A stretch of 45,465 nucleotides of DNA from CAYLMG01 sp964464635 (GTDB lineage Bacteria > Planctomycetota > Phycisphaerae > Sedimentisphaerales > Anaerobacaceae), in assembly GCA_964464635.1 (NCBI GenBank), contig CAYXGT010000009.1, positions 1 to 45,465 on the forward strand, written 5' to 3'. Below are positions 1 through 7,798 of the stretch, one piece after another. Within the stretch, counting starts at the first letter, position 1. Each line of letters opens with the position of its first letter. The notes under the pieces were generated by a model. The model was not told the DNA's origin and searched no databases. It was given only the letters and a program-made list of their open reading frames with translations. The translations under genes and the position numbers were made by a program.

Positions 1-51
<51 letters not shown>

Positions 52-457
52 AATAAATCGATAGTCTAACCTCAATAACAAATCTAAAAACACTCTTTCA
101 AAAACAAACCTAACGATACTCTTCCAAACTAAAGCTACACAAACTCTATCCTTCGTATCAAGCTGCGAACACACACTTGATGCGCAGCAAACAATAAACA
201 ACACTCTCCCTTCCCGCGAAATAAAAAACCGAAATCCGCAGGAATACCTCAAAAAACCACTCTGTTGTAGTAAAAGTAGGATATTCTATATAATCGAAAA
301 GACCAATGCAAAGACAAATTTTGAAAAAAATTTGAAAATTTTCAAAAAATTCTTAAAAATTTTGCAATTCCACCTCAAATCCCCAAAAAAACCTGAAATT
401 TCAGCTTTTTCAGGCATCCGTCGTCTGTCCTCTGTCATCCGTAACTCCTGCCCAAAA
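52..457. other. Gene-free spacer with A/T tracts and a phrase repeat
   Basis: No credible gene is seen. Positions about 317-366 are nearly pure A+T with alternating A- and T-runs (AAAAATTTGAAAATTTTC type), likely bent or easily melted DNA. Positions about 417-446 carry a pyrimidine-rich run of CTGTCC/CTCTGTC/CATCCG words that belongs to the same family as the longer tracts at 10.37, 16.3 and 22.4 kb. A short open frame at 332-559 overlaps the downstream tRNA and is not a gene. Confidence 0.6.
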
Positions 458-528
458 TGGAGACGAAGGGAATCGAACCCTCATTTCGGCGATGCGACCG
501 CCACGTGCTCCCGTTACACTACATCCCC
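458..528 (-). tRNA. tRNA-Ala (anticodon CGC)
   Basis: On the minus strand the acceptor strands GGGGATG and CGTCTCC pair with G3:U70, the alanine identity pair. The D-arm is short (GTGT/GCAC with a 7-nt loop), the anticodon stem TGGCG/CGCCG encloses GTCGCAT, giving anticodon CGC, and the T-loop is TTCGATT on a GAGGG/CCCTT stem. Total 71 nt, discriminator A, no encoded CCA. The D-arm looks more like that of bacterial tRNA-Gly, so isotype rests on the anticodon plus G3:U70. Confidence 0.78.
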
Positions 529-533
529 AACAG

Positions 534-557
534 TAACACGGGCTTCCAGCCCGTGCT
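534..557. repeat. CACGGGCT/AGCCCGTG palindrome, copy 1
   Basis: Inverted repeat with 8-bp core arms CACGGGCT and AGCCCGTG around a 3-nt loop (TCC), extending to TA-ACACGGG on the left. Copies with the same arms occur at 1830-1858 and 27420-27442. It lies just upstream of the minus-strand tRNA-Ala. Confidence 0.75.
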
Positions 558-658
558 AACACTCGCCTCGATTCCCGCCTTGCCGGAGCAATGTCGAGGC
601 AGGCGTCGAAGCGGGCGGACAAGATGTTCGTGTTACTGTGTCCGGTATTCTGTGTCCT

Positions 659-1180
659 TTATCCTTCTTCGAACTGCCACGTCTCGAAGCTTACTATCTT
701 TTCCATCCGCTCTCGGCTCGGCTGCTTCTGTGAATCCGCGGGATAACCAACCGCCAGCAACTCTATTATTGTAACATTTTTCGGGATATTGGCAATCGGT
801 TTAACCTTATCAGGATAAAATGAGCCTATCCAGCAGCTCGCCAAACCTAATTCCGTCGCCTGCAGACACATATGCTCCAGAGCTATTGCCACGTCTATCG
901 GCCCGACCGGCTGGCCGCAACGCATCACGTAATCGCTTATACTGCAGGCAATAATAATAGCACCTGCTCCAGCAATGAAAGTTTGATTGTTCGCAGCCTC
1001 AGCGAGTTTTGCCCTTTTAGCTTTCTCGGTTACGGCGACGAATCGCCAGTCCTGCAGATTCTTTGCCGACGGTGCCAGCCGAGCCGCTTCGAGAACCTGC
1101 TGAAGTTTTTCGGTCTCAATTGGCTTATCCTTATACGCCCTGCACGAGTATCGCTTTTTTATAGCTTCCAGAACTGTCAT
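659..1180 (-). CDS. Nitroreductase family protein
   Basis: Predicted FMN-dependent NAD(P)H oxidoreductase of the nitroreductase fold, 173 residues from the ATG at 1180. That ATG is preferred over an upstream TTG at 1195 because AGGCAGGACA lies immediately before it. The N-terminus has the family signature: AIKKRYSCRAYKDKPI with the flavin-binding Arg/Ser pair, then LEAARLAPSAKNLQDWRF. In the middle, DVAIALEHMCLQATELGLASCWIG is the usual helix and flavin/nicotinamide-contact region, and VGYPAD closes the fold near the C-terminus. It is about the normal length for the small single-domain members. The physiological substrate cannot be read from sequence. It is transcribed towards tRNA-Ala and away from tRNA-Val. 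A second, divergent nitroreductase lies at 5228-5797. Confidence 0.88.
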   Translation of the reverse strand: MTVLEAIKKRYSCRAYKDKPIETEKLQQVLEAARLAPSAKNLQDWRFVAVTEKAKRAKLAEAANNQTFIAGAGAIIIACSISDYVMRCGQPVGPIDVAIALEHMCLQATELGLASCWIGSFYPDKVKPIANIPKNVTIIELLAVGYPADSQKQPSRERMEKIVSFETWQFEEG

Positions 1181-1285
1181 TGTCCTGCCTTTCAAATTTG
1201 TTCTCAGCGCTTTAACCGCCCGTTAATATAAACAATCAAAATTATTGACACAAGAGCTAAAGGCGTGTATTTTTTTAGAAGCTAA

Positions 1286-1359
1286 GGGCGGTTAGCTCAG
1301 TTGGCTAGAGCACCTGCTTTACACGCAGGGGGTCACAGGTTCAAGTCCTGTACCGCCCA
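1286..1359 (+). tRNA. tRNA-Val (anticodon TAC)
   Basis: Full cloverleaf: acceptor GGGCGGT/ACCGCCC, D-arm GCTC/GAGC, anticodon stem CCTGC/GCAGG with loop TTTACAC (anticodon TAC), T-arm ACAGG-TTCAAGT-CCTGT, discriminator A. No CCA is encoded. It stands alone, 141 bp before the GYD gene. Confidence 0.96.
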
Positions 1360-1500
1360 TTCATTTCAAGGCTAAAACGCATCTGAAAATTTGCGAAAAG
1401 TGCTGTCAATTCCGCACCAGCCAAAGTACAATAGTCAGGCGAAAAAACTACGAAGTTAAAGCCGGTTTCGAACAGCTTATAAAAATAAAGGAGTACGCTT

Positions 1501-1791
1501 ATGGCAACGTTCATTTCATTAGTGAATTTAACCGAGCAGGGAGTACGGGATTTCAAGGCCTCACCAGACAGAGCTGAAAAATTCAAAACAACAGCCCAAA
1601 AATCAGGTGTAATCATCAAAAACATCTACTGGACAATGGGCACTTACGATGTTGTTATTATAATGGAAGCCGCGAACGACGAGGCGGCGGCAGCAGCTAT
1701 GGTCGCCCTGGTCTCGCTCGGAAACGTAAAGACACAGACACTGCGAGCCTTCAACGCAGCAGAAATGAAAGAAATCGTCTCGAAGCTGTAA
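1501..1791 (+). CDS. GYD domain protein
   Basis: A 96-residue single-domain protein matching the GYD family (ferredoxin-like alpha/beta dimeric barrel fold). Visible features are the opening strand ATFISLVNLTEQGV, a helix rich in K and E, and the name-giving segment MGTYDVVIIMEA at residues about 45-56, followed by an Ala-rich helix and the closing strand VKTQTLRAF. AAAGGAG lies 9 nt before the ATG. Proteins of this family are small cytoplasmic dimers with no assigned reaction, so none is given here. It is followed by two strong hairpins at 1830-1878 and then by the beta-galactosidase gene, 130 bp away on the same strand. Confidence 0.88.
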   Translation: MATFISLVNLTEQGVRDFKASPDRAEKFKTTAQKSGVIIKNIYWTMGTYDVVIIMEAANDEAAAAAMVALVSLGNVKTQTLRAFNAAEMKEIVSKL

Positions 1792-1829
1792 CCGTGGAAT
1801 GTTAATAAGCACAGTTAATGTCCTTAAAA

Positions 1830-1878
1830 GCTAACACGGGCTTGAAGCCCGTGTTAGCACGGCCAAGATGGCCGTGCT
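1830..1878. repeat. Two adjacent CACGG-type hairpins
   Basis: Positions 1830-1858 form a perfect 13-bp inverted repeat (GCTAACACGGGCT / AGCCCGTGTTAGC, 3-nt loop). Overlapping its end, 1856-1878 forms a second perfect 9-bp hairpin (AGCACGGCC / GGCCGTGCT, 5-nt loop). There is no T-run after either, so they are not classical terminators, although a stem pair of this strength in an RNA could still stop polymerase or protect a 3' end. Same family as 534-557 and 27420-27442. Confidence 0.8.
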
Positions 1879-1921
1879 ACTATATTGACAAACAATATAC
1901 TTTTTGAAGGAGTGGTAAATT

Positions 1922-4900
1922 ATGAAATCAGCTAAACTGTCTCTTATCATTGTCATAGCAGTTTCGACATTGCTGTTATCGTGCAACGAGCCGCTAAAAC
2001 AAACGCAGGAACAAGCTATTGAATCAGCTCAGCAGCCGGGAGTCAACGACTGGGAAAACCCGCAAATGGTCGGTCAAAACAAAGAGCCCGGCCACTGCAC
2101 ACTTTTGCCCTTCGACAATGCCCAATCGGCCCTGAGCGGCGCAAGGCAGAACTCGCCGAATTACAGGACGCTGAACGGCAAGTGGAAATTCAACTGGGTC
2201 ATCAAACCTGCTGACAGGCCCGTGGATTTTTACAAGACCGATTTCGATGACAGCGGCTTCAGCCAAATCGATGTCCCCAGCAACTGGGAATTGAAAGGTT
2301 TCGGCAAGCCGATATACATCAATGCAGGCTATCCCTTCCCAAAGAGGCCGCCTTACGTTGACCGCGACTACAATCCTGTCGGCTCCTATAGAAAAACTTT
2401 CACAGTCCCCGACCAATGGAAAGACAGGCAGGTCTTCATACACTTTGACGGTGTAATGAGCGCTTTTTATCTCTGGGTAAACGGCAAAAAGGTCGGCTAC
2501 AGCCAGGACAGCATGACCCCTGCCGAATTCAATATCACAAAATACCTGCGTAAAGGCGAGAACGTTGTCGCCGCCGAAGTGTACAGATGGTGTGACGGCA
2601 GCTATCTCGAAGACCAGGACACCTGGCGGCTCAGCGGAATCTATCGCGACGTTTACCTGTTCTCGACACCGAAGCTGCATATAAGAGATTTCTTTGTGCG
2701 AAGCGAGCTGGACGAAAATTACGAAAACGCAAAACTGATTACCACAGCAACTGTGAAAAATTATTCGAACAAAACGGTAAAACCAGCAGATATCGAATTA
2801 AAGCTTATTGACGCCGATGGAAAACAGATAGTCTCTTCAAAAGCGGGATTAACCGAATCTATCAAGGCTGGCGACCAAAAAGATATCGTCTTGCAGGCCG
2901 ACGTTCAAAACCCGAAAAAGTGGTCCGCCGAGCACCCGAACCTTTACACCGTTTTGCTGACACTCAAAGATGCCAAAGGCAATGTGCTTGAGGTTCAGCG
3001 GTGCAATTTCGGTTTCCGCAAGGTTGAACTCAAAGACGGCCAGCTCCTCGTCAACGGAAAAGCCATCTATATAAAAGGCGTTGACCGGCACGAGCACGAC
3101 CCCGACAACGGCAGAGCAATCTCCTACTGGCGGATGGTCGAAGACATAAGGCTCCTGAAACAAAACAATCTAAACACCGTCCGCACGTCGCATTATCCCG
3201 ACAGCCCCCTCTGGTACGAGCTGTGCGATAAATACGGTATCTATTTGATTGACGAAGCCAACATCGAATCGCACGGTATGGGCCATCACGAAAATCCAAT
3301 CGCTAATGACCCATTATGGAAACATGCACATATGGAACGGGTTCAGCGGATGGTTGAACGTGATAAAAATCATCCATCGATAATAATATGGTCGCTGGGC
3401 AATGAAGCCGGTGACGGTACAAACTTCGAAGCGGCAAGTGCCTGGGCACACCAAAGAGACCCCTCCAGGCTCGTGCAGTATGAGCCGGCAAGACAAAAAT
3501 CCTATACCGATATCGTCTGCCCGATGTACTCGTCAATTTCATCTATAAGAAGATACGCCCGCAGAGAGCCGCCTCGACCGCTCATTATGTGCGAATATGC
3601 CCACGCTATGGGCAACAGCGTCGGCAACCTCCAGGACTACTGGGACGTTATCGAAGAATATAAAAGCCTCCAGGGCGCCTGCATCTGGGACTGGGCTGAC
3701 CAGGGACTGAGAAACAAGGACGACAAAGGCAGAATGTTCTGGGCTTACGGCGGCGATTACGGCGAGAAAAAACACGACGGCAATTTCTGCTGTAACGGAA
3801 TAGTTATGCCCGACAGAAAACCAAACCCCTCGCTTTACGAGGTCAAAAAGGTTTACCAGAATATCAAGGTTACGCCTCTCGATTTGGCCGAGGGAAAGCT
3901 GACCGTTCATAACAAGTACATCTTCAAAAATCTTGACTTTGCAGATATCGAATTTGAGGTTACAGCCGACGGCATGTATATCCAGAAAGGGACATTGCCC
4001 AAAATGTCACTCGCCGCAGGACAAAGCAAAGAAATTCAAATCCCGCTTCAGATACCTGCAATCAAAAAAGGCGCCGAGTACTATCTGAAGGTTATCTTCT
4101 CTCTTGCAGAAAATACTCTCTGGGCGGAAAAGGGACACATCGTCGCCTGGGACGAGTTTAAGCTGCCCTGGTATGCCGAGCCGGATATTATGGACATCAA
4201 CTCCATACCGCAACTAACCCTCAACGATAATACCGATGTAGTCGTTGTTAAAGGCAAAGATTTTTCAGTAACAATCGGCAAGGCAAGCGGTGCAATCGAA
4301 TCTTTCATCGCCGGCGGCAAAGAGCTTATAGTAAAACCTCCGGCACCGAATTACTGGCGCGTGCCTACTGATAACGATAACGGCAACAAGATGCCCGAAA
4401 GACAGGGCGCCTGGAAAAACGCTGCCAAAAACAGAAAACTCGAACAGGTAACAGCACAACAGCCGAAGCCGGGCGTCGTGAAAGTTACAGCTAAATATAT
4501 CATACCCGTTGGCGACGGCTCGCAGCACACTATTCATTATACGATTTACGGCAGCGGTGATGTATCGATTGAGAATAGTTTCGACCCGAAAGGCAACGAG
4601 CTGCCGGACCTGCTGCGATTCGGAATGCAAATGGCGATAGGCGGCGAATATAACAAAATGAGCTGGCTCGGCCGCGGACCGCAGGAGAACTACTGGGACA
4701 GAAAAACCGGTGCTGCCGTCGGCCTGTATGACGGAACCGTCGAAGAAAATATCCACACCTATGTCCGACCGCAGGAAAACGGCAATAAAAGTGACGTCCG
4801 CTGGGTCCTGTTTGCAAACGACGCCGGCCGGGGACTTTTGGCTATCGGCGAGCCCTTAATCGATGTCAGCGCCTGGCCGTACTCAATGGAAGATTTGGAA

Positions 4901-5125
4901 CAGGCAAAGCACATAAACGAGCTGCCCAGGCGGGACTTCATCACGTTGAACATAGACTATAAGCAGATGGGTGTCGGCGGCGATAATAGCTGGGGAGCGA
5001 GAACTCACCGCGAATATACCCTGCCGGCAGAACCGTACAGCTATAAATTCATTCTCAGACCGTACACGCCGCAAATAGGTAAAATAGGTGACATTGCTCG
5101 ACGGAAATTGCCCCAGTTAAATTAA
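1922..5125 (+). CDS. Lipoprotein GH2 beta-galactosidase (LacZ-type)
   Basis: Hydrolyses terminal beta-galactosides (inferred from family), probably outside the cytoplasm. The 1067-residue protein begins with a lipoprotein signal peptide ending LLLSC (lipidated Cys21). Next come the jelly-roll sugar-binding domain (about 60-250, with FDGVMSAFYLWVNGKKVGYS), the immunoglobulin-like linker, the TIM barrel (about 360-650), a second linker domain and the LacZ small-chain domain (about 780-1060, with PTDNDNGN and WLGRGPQENYWDR). The catalytic acid/base is Glu495 in WSLGNEAGDG and the nucleophile is Glu558 in CEYAHAMGNSVGN. The motif RHEHDPDNGRA is typical of LacZ. AGGAG precedes the ATG by 9 nt. Length is close to E. 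coli LacZ plus a signal peptide. Galactosidase rather than glucuronidase is well supported by the small-chain domain; the natural glycan is unknown. The codon and base composition match the neighbours. Confidence 0.95.
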   Translation: MKSAKLSLIIVIAVSTLLLSCNEPLKQTQEQAIESAQQPGVNDWENPQMVGQNKEPGHCTLLPFDNAQSALSGARQNSPNYRTLNGKWKFNWVIKPADRPVDFYKTDFDDSGFSQIDVPSNWELKGFGKPIYINAGYPFPKRPPYVDRDYNPVGSYRKTFTVPDQWKDRQVFIHFDGVMSAFYLWVNGKKVGYSQDSMTPAEFNITKYLRKGENVVAAEVYRWCDGSYLEDQDTWRLSGIYRDVYLFSTPKLHIRDFFVRSELDENYENAKLITTATVKNYSNKTVKPADIELKLIDADGKQIVSSKAGLTESIKAGDQKDIVLQADVQNPKKWSAEHPNLYTVLLTLKDAKGNVLEVQRCNFGFRKVELKDGQLLVNGKAIYIKGVDRHEHDPDNGRAISYWRMVEDIRLLKQNNLNTVRTSHYPDSPLWYELCDKYGIYLIDEANIESHGMGHHENPIANDPLWKHAHMERVQRMVERDKNHPSIIIWSLGNEAGDGTNFEAASAWAHQRDPSRLVQYEPARQKSYTDIVCPMYSSISSIRRYARREPPRPLIMCEYAHAMGNSVGNLQDYWDVIEEYKSLQGACIWDWADQGLRNKDDKGRMFWAYGGDYGEKKHDGNFCCNGIVMPDRKPNPSLYEVKKVYQNIKVTPLDLAEGKLTVHNKYIFKNLDFADIEFEVTADGMYIQKGTLPKMSLAAGQSKEIQIPLQIPAIKKGAEYYLKVIFSLAENTLWAEKGHIVAWDEFKLPWYAEPDIMDINSIPQLTLNDNTDVVVVKGKDFSVTIGKASGAIESFIAGGKELIVKPPAPNYWRVPTDNDNGNKMPERQGAWKNAAKNRKLEQVTAQQPKPGVVKVTAKYIIPVGDGSQHTIHYTIYGSGDVSIENSFDPKGNELPDLLRFGMQMAIGGEYNKMSWLGRGPQENYWDRKTGAAVGLYDGTVEENIHTYVRPQENGNKSDVRWVLFANDAGRGLLAIGEPLIDVSAWPYSMEDLEQAKHINELPRRDFITLNIDYKQMGVGGDNSWGARTHREYTLPAEPYSYKFILRPYTPQIGKIGDIARRKLPQLN

Positions 5126-5208
5126 ACTCAGCCCGATTGAAATTTACCGTTGGTCCGCGGGTAACTGACTTGAGAACAATAAGTTATAATCTTACTCGCG
5201 GGAACTTA

Positions 5209-5224
5209 TTACCCTTAAGGGTAA
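5209..5224. promoter_or_regulatory. 16-bp perfect palindrome over the ribosome site
   Basis: TTACCCTTAAGGGTAA is a perfect 16-bp palindrome ending 3 nt before the ATG of the nitroreductase gene at 5228. Its AAGGG half is also the likely ribosome binding site. A TATAAT at 5185-5190 lies just upstream but has no good -35 box. It could be an operator or a translational control site, or simply a symmetric ribosome site. Confidence 0.45.
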
Positions 5225-5227
5225 AAA

Positions 5228-5797
5228 ATGATAAAAGATTTAGTAACTAAAAACAGAAGCTACAGGCGTTTCTACCAGGACAAAAAAATTGAAGAGCAAA
5301 CGCTGCGAGAGCTCGTTAATCTGGCCAGACTGTCTGCCAGTGCGGGAAATTTGCAATCGTTAAAGTACATTCTTTCCTGCGACGCCGAAAAAAACGCCGC
5401 TATCTTTCCAACTCTGCGCTGGGCGGCGTATTTGACCGACTGGCCCGGCCCCGAAGAGGGCGAAAGACCTGCCGCCTACATAGTCATACTCGGTGACACT
5501 AAGATATACAAAAATTTCTTCTGCGACCACGGCATAGCCGCTCAGAGCATTCTTTTGGGCGCAACCGAAAAAGGACTGGGCGGCTGTATCTTCGCCTCGA
5601 TAGACAGAGACGCCCTGAGAAAAACTCTCAATATCGATAAATACCTCGAGATTCTGCTGGTCATTGCCCTCGGCGTACCCAAAGAAAAAGTCGTCCTCGA
5701 AGAAGTCAAAGATAATGGTAACATAAAATACTGGCGCAGCAGCGACGGCACGCACCATGTACCCAAAAGAAAGCTCGACGATATAATCCTGAAATAG
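5228..5797 (+). CDS. Nitroreductase family protein, divergent
   Basis: A 189-residue member of the FMN-binding nitroreductase fold. The N-terminal signature LVTKNRSYRRFYQDKKI with the paired Arg residues and LARLSASAGNLQSLKY (the phosphate/FMN contact turn) are clear. HGIAAQSILLGATEKGLGGC is the central dimer helix plus the Gly-Gly-Cys turn, and LEILLVIALGVPKE corresponds to the closing strand. Between residues 60 and 85 it carries a WAAYLTDWPGPEEGERP segment that lengthens the substrate-covering part compared with the paralogue at 659-1180. An AAGGG ribosome site lies 7 nt before the ATG, inside a perfect palindrome. No redox partner or pathway gene is adjacent, so the substrate is unknown. 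It ends facing trmB, with a hairpin repeat between. Confidence 0.86.
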   Translation: MIKDLVTKNRSYRRFYQDKKIEEQTLRELVNLARLSASAGNLQSLKYILSCDAEKNAAIFPTLRWAAYLTDWPGPEEGERPAAYIVILGDTKIYKNFFCDHGIAAQSILLGATEKGLGGCIFASIDRDALRKTLNIDKYLEILLVIALGVPKEKVVLEEVKDNGNIKYWRSSDGTHHVPKRKLDDIILK

Positions 5798-5860
5798 ACA
5801 GCGAATATACGAGCTTTAAGCTTACAGCAGCATGGCTGGGATAGCTTCAGCTTCTACTGT

Positions 5861-5883
5861 CATTCCCGCGGAAGCGGGAATCC
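5861..5883. repeat. ATTCCCGC/GCGGGAAT hairpin repeat, copy 1
   Basis: Short inverted repeat with arms ATTCCCGC and GCGGGAAT around GGAA, flanked by TGTC and CC. An identical core is at 7632-7654. Both copies sit between converging genes (here the nitroreductase and trmB), and this one is followed by a T-run (CCAGTTTTTT), so it may end transcripts. About 30 bp downstream is CTTCGGCAGGCTCAG, a weaker member of the CTTCGACARGCTCAG words seen at 7690 and 27383. Confidence 0.7.
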
Positions 5884-5970
5884 AGTTTTTTATATTATGA
5901 ATTCTGTATCAAAACTTCGGCAGGCTCAGTTGAGTCGACGTGTTACGTTAGGATTTCAAACGAATGTGTG

Positions 5971-6600
5971 TTAATCGCTCTTCTTTCTGGCCGCGATTGT
6001 ATAAACACACCTGTCATCCCCGATATATTTTCTCTCATAGTTTGTTCCGACGAATTCGCCTTCTTTTGCCGATGCGGCAGGAACAAAATCTATCCGCTCA
6101 AGAACGTCTGCCCTTTCAATCAATAATTCTTCAATAACCTGGTAATAATCCTCGTGGTCTGTCGCAATCTGAACTATGCCGCCCGGCCTAAGGGTCCGCA
6201 GCATCTGGTTCAGATTTTCGAGTTTGATGAACCTTCTCTTATGATGACGTTTCTTCGGCCACGGGTCCGGAAAATAAATATGGTAACAGTTGACCGAACT
6301 ATCGGGTACGAACTCAGCTATAAAAGTTTGTACATCCGTTCTGATTATCCTCACGTTAGCCAATCCCCATCGCCCGATTCTGTCAACCGCATACCGGTAA
6401 TACTTGTTGGCCCATTCTATCCCGAGAAAATTAACTTCCGGCCGGGCCTTCGCCTGGCTCAGCAAAAAAGTCGCCCTGCCGCTCCCGACGTCAATATGGA
6501 CAGGCCCCTCACGTCCGAAAACGCGGACAAAATCTATCCTGCCGTCCAGCTCTTCCAGCCTTAATGAAACCTGCGGATAATCTCTTAATATTCGCTTCAT
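5971..6600 (-). CDS. trmB: tRNA (guanine-N7)-methyltransferase TrmB
   Basis: Methylates N7 of G46 in the tRNA variable loop using S-adenosylmethionine. The 209-residue protein has the SAM-binding motif HIDVGSGRATFLLSQA (about 36-51), the acidic strand end FLGIEW (58-63) and the family-defining block FPDPWPKKRHHKRRF (about 109-123), followed by RPGGIVQIATDHEDYY. GTNYERKY near the C-terminus is the conserved substrate-binding segment. Length is normal for single-domain bacterial TrmB. The gene is divergent from the isochorismatase-fold gene at 6835, with 234 bp between, and converges on the nitroreductase at 5228. The ATG at 6600 starts directly with MKRILRDYPQ, a usual TrmB beginning. Confidence 0.95.
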   Translation of the reverse strand: MKRILRDYPQVSLRLEELDGRIDFVRVFGREGPVHIDVGSGRATFLLSQAKARPEVNFLGIEWANKYYRYAVDRIGRWGLANVRIIRTDVQTFIAEFVPDSSVNCYHIYFPDPWPKKRHHKRRFIKLENLNQMLRTLRPGGIVQIATDHEDYYQVIEELLIERADVLERIDFVPAASAKEGEFVGTNYERKYIGDDRCVYTIAARKKSD

Positions 6601-6834
6601 CTTCGAAAGTATCTCTAAAACAATTCACAAACAGCGTTCCAATAACGCACAGGGCAACTCAATAGCAATATTATATAAAAAAATAAGCCCCTCATCGAGA
6701 CCCGATTTAATAATCGGTAACCAGTGGCTTCTAAAGTTAAGCTGGGTAAGGTTCGATAAAAATTACTGAACCTATAATTAAAAGCCATCGTATCAACTTA
6801 TAGGATCAACTGAGACTTTTGAAAGGACTCAGAA

Positions 6835-7527
6835 ATGATTCGTCAGCTATTTAGAGCCAGAAGAAGACAAATTATCATCGACATCAACACCCAGAAAGAC
6901 TTCCTGCTCGCGGACGGCAAAGTCTGCATAAGAAATCACAGACGGGTCTTATCTCATATCCGAAGGATTATGGCCTGGGCAAGACGAAGAAATGTCCCCA
7001 TAATATCTGCCTGCGAAGTTTACCCAAACAACAACGGCGGAACATACTGCATCGACGGAACCGAGGGCCAGAAAAAAATTCGTTACACAATCCTGAACAA
7101 ACGCATCAGTTTCCCTGCCGACGGAAAGACCGACCTGCCGGACAACCTATTGCGCGAGTACAGGCAGGTCATACTGCACAATCGCAGCATCGACCCCTTT
7201 GATGAGCCGCATATCGAAAGGCTCCTGAGTGAAGTCCGCGCCGGCGAGTTCATTATCATCGGCGCTAGCGCCGAAGGTGCTGTTCAGGCAACCGTACTCG
7301 GCCTGCTCCAGCGAGGCAAAAGGGTAACCGTCGTCACGGACGCCGTCGGCTCACACAACAAAAAGCAAAGTGACTTCGCACTGCGAAAAATGCGGGTAAA
7401 GGGAGCAAAACTTATCGAGACAAAAAGATTAGCTGGCACCAGCCATCTTCACATTGTCGGTGTTTGTCACTGCCCCCGCTGTAACCGCAGACTGCACAAA
7501 CATAATCTCAAAGTAAATCCCAACTAA
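6835..7527 (+). CDS. Isochorismatase-fold protein lacking the catalytic Cys
   Basis: A 230-residue protein of the cysteine hydrolase (isochorismatase/nicotinamidase) superfamily. IIIDINTQKDFL at residues 13-24 holds the conserved Asp. The block at 143-164 (GASAEGAVQATVLGLLQRG) aligns with the GVATDxCVxxTAxDA segment of active enzymes, but the catalytic Cys is Ala149 and the preceding acidic/His positions are also changed. The segment normally carrying the catalytic Lys reads ILHNRSIDPFD. Two of three triad residues therefore seem lost. The last 25 residues are an add-on with VCHCPRCNRRLHKHN, a CxCxxC cluster that could bind zinc. The protein may be a binding or regulatory pseudoenzyme. AAAGGA lies 9 nt before the ATG. 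Very Arg-rich N-terminus (RARRRQ). Confidence 0.8.
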   Translation: MIRQLFRARRRQIIIDINTQKDFLLADGKVCIRNHRRVLSHIRRIMAWARRRNVPIISACEVYPNNNGGTYCIDGTEGQKKIRYTILNKRISFPADGKTDLPDNLLREYRQVILHNRSIDPFDEPHIERLLSEVRAGEFIIIGASAEGAVQATVLGLLQRGKRVTVVTDAVGSHNKKQSDFALRKMRVKGAKLIETKRLAGTSHLHIVGVCHCPRCNRRLHKHNLKVNPN

Positions 7528-7631
7528 CGCAGCCCAATCCTCAAAACACTTTTTAGATGCCTGTTGTATAGAAGGAAGCCCTCTATGATTACAATAACGT
7601 TCAAGTAACGTTTCAATTTTAGCTTTTATGT

Positions 7632-7654
7632 CATTCCCGCGGAAGCGGGAATCC
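7632..7654. repeat. ATTCCCGC/GCGGGAAT hairpin repeat, copy 2
   Basis: Same 23-bp core as 5861-5883, again between two converging genes (the isochorismatase-fold gene and the radical SAM gene). About 35 bp further, 7689-7710 reads CCTTCGACAAGCTCAGGACAGG, a word that recurs in weaker form at 5914 and 27383. No T-run follows this copy directly. Confidence 0.7.
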
Positions 7655-7798
7655 GGCAGTTTACTCAGCGTTTTCTGGACTCCTGCCTCCTTCGACAAGC
7701 TCAGGACAGGTGCGCGGGAGTGACAACCTGTTTGTTCCTTTTATTTTTCAAACATCAATAATAAAGCAAAACTTATTTAATAGAAACGCACTATTCTC

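Noticed and set aside
1885..1901. TTGACA ... TATACT promoter before the beta-galactosidase
   Set aside because: The two boxes are only about 5 bp apart, too close for a sigma-70 promoter.
2024..2680. Minus-strand frame of 218 codons inside the beta-galactosidase gene
   Set aside because: Antisense shadow; the plus strand encodes a fully recognisable GH2 protein.
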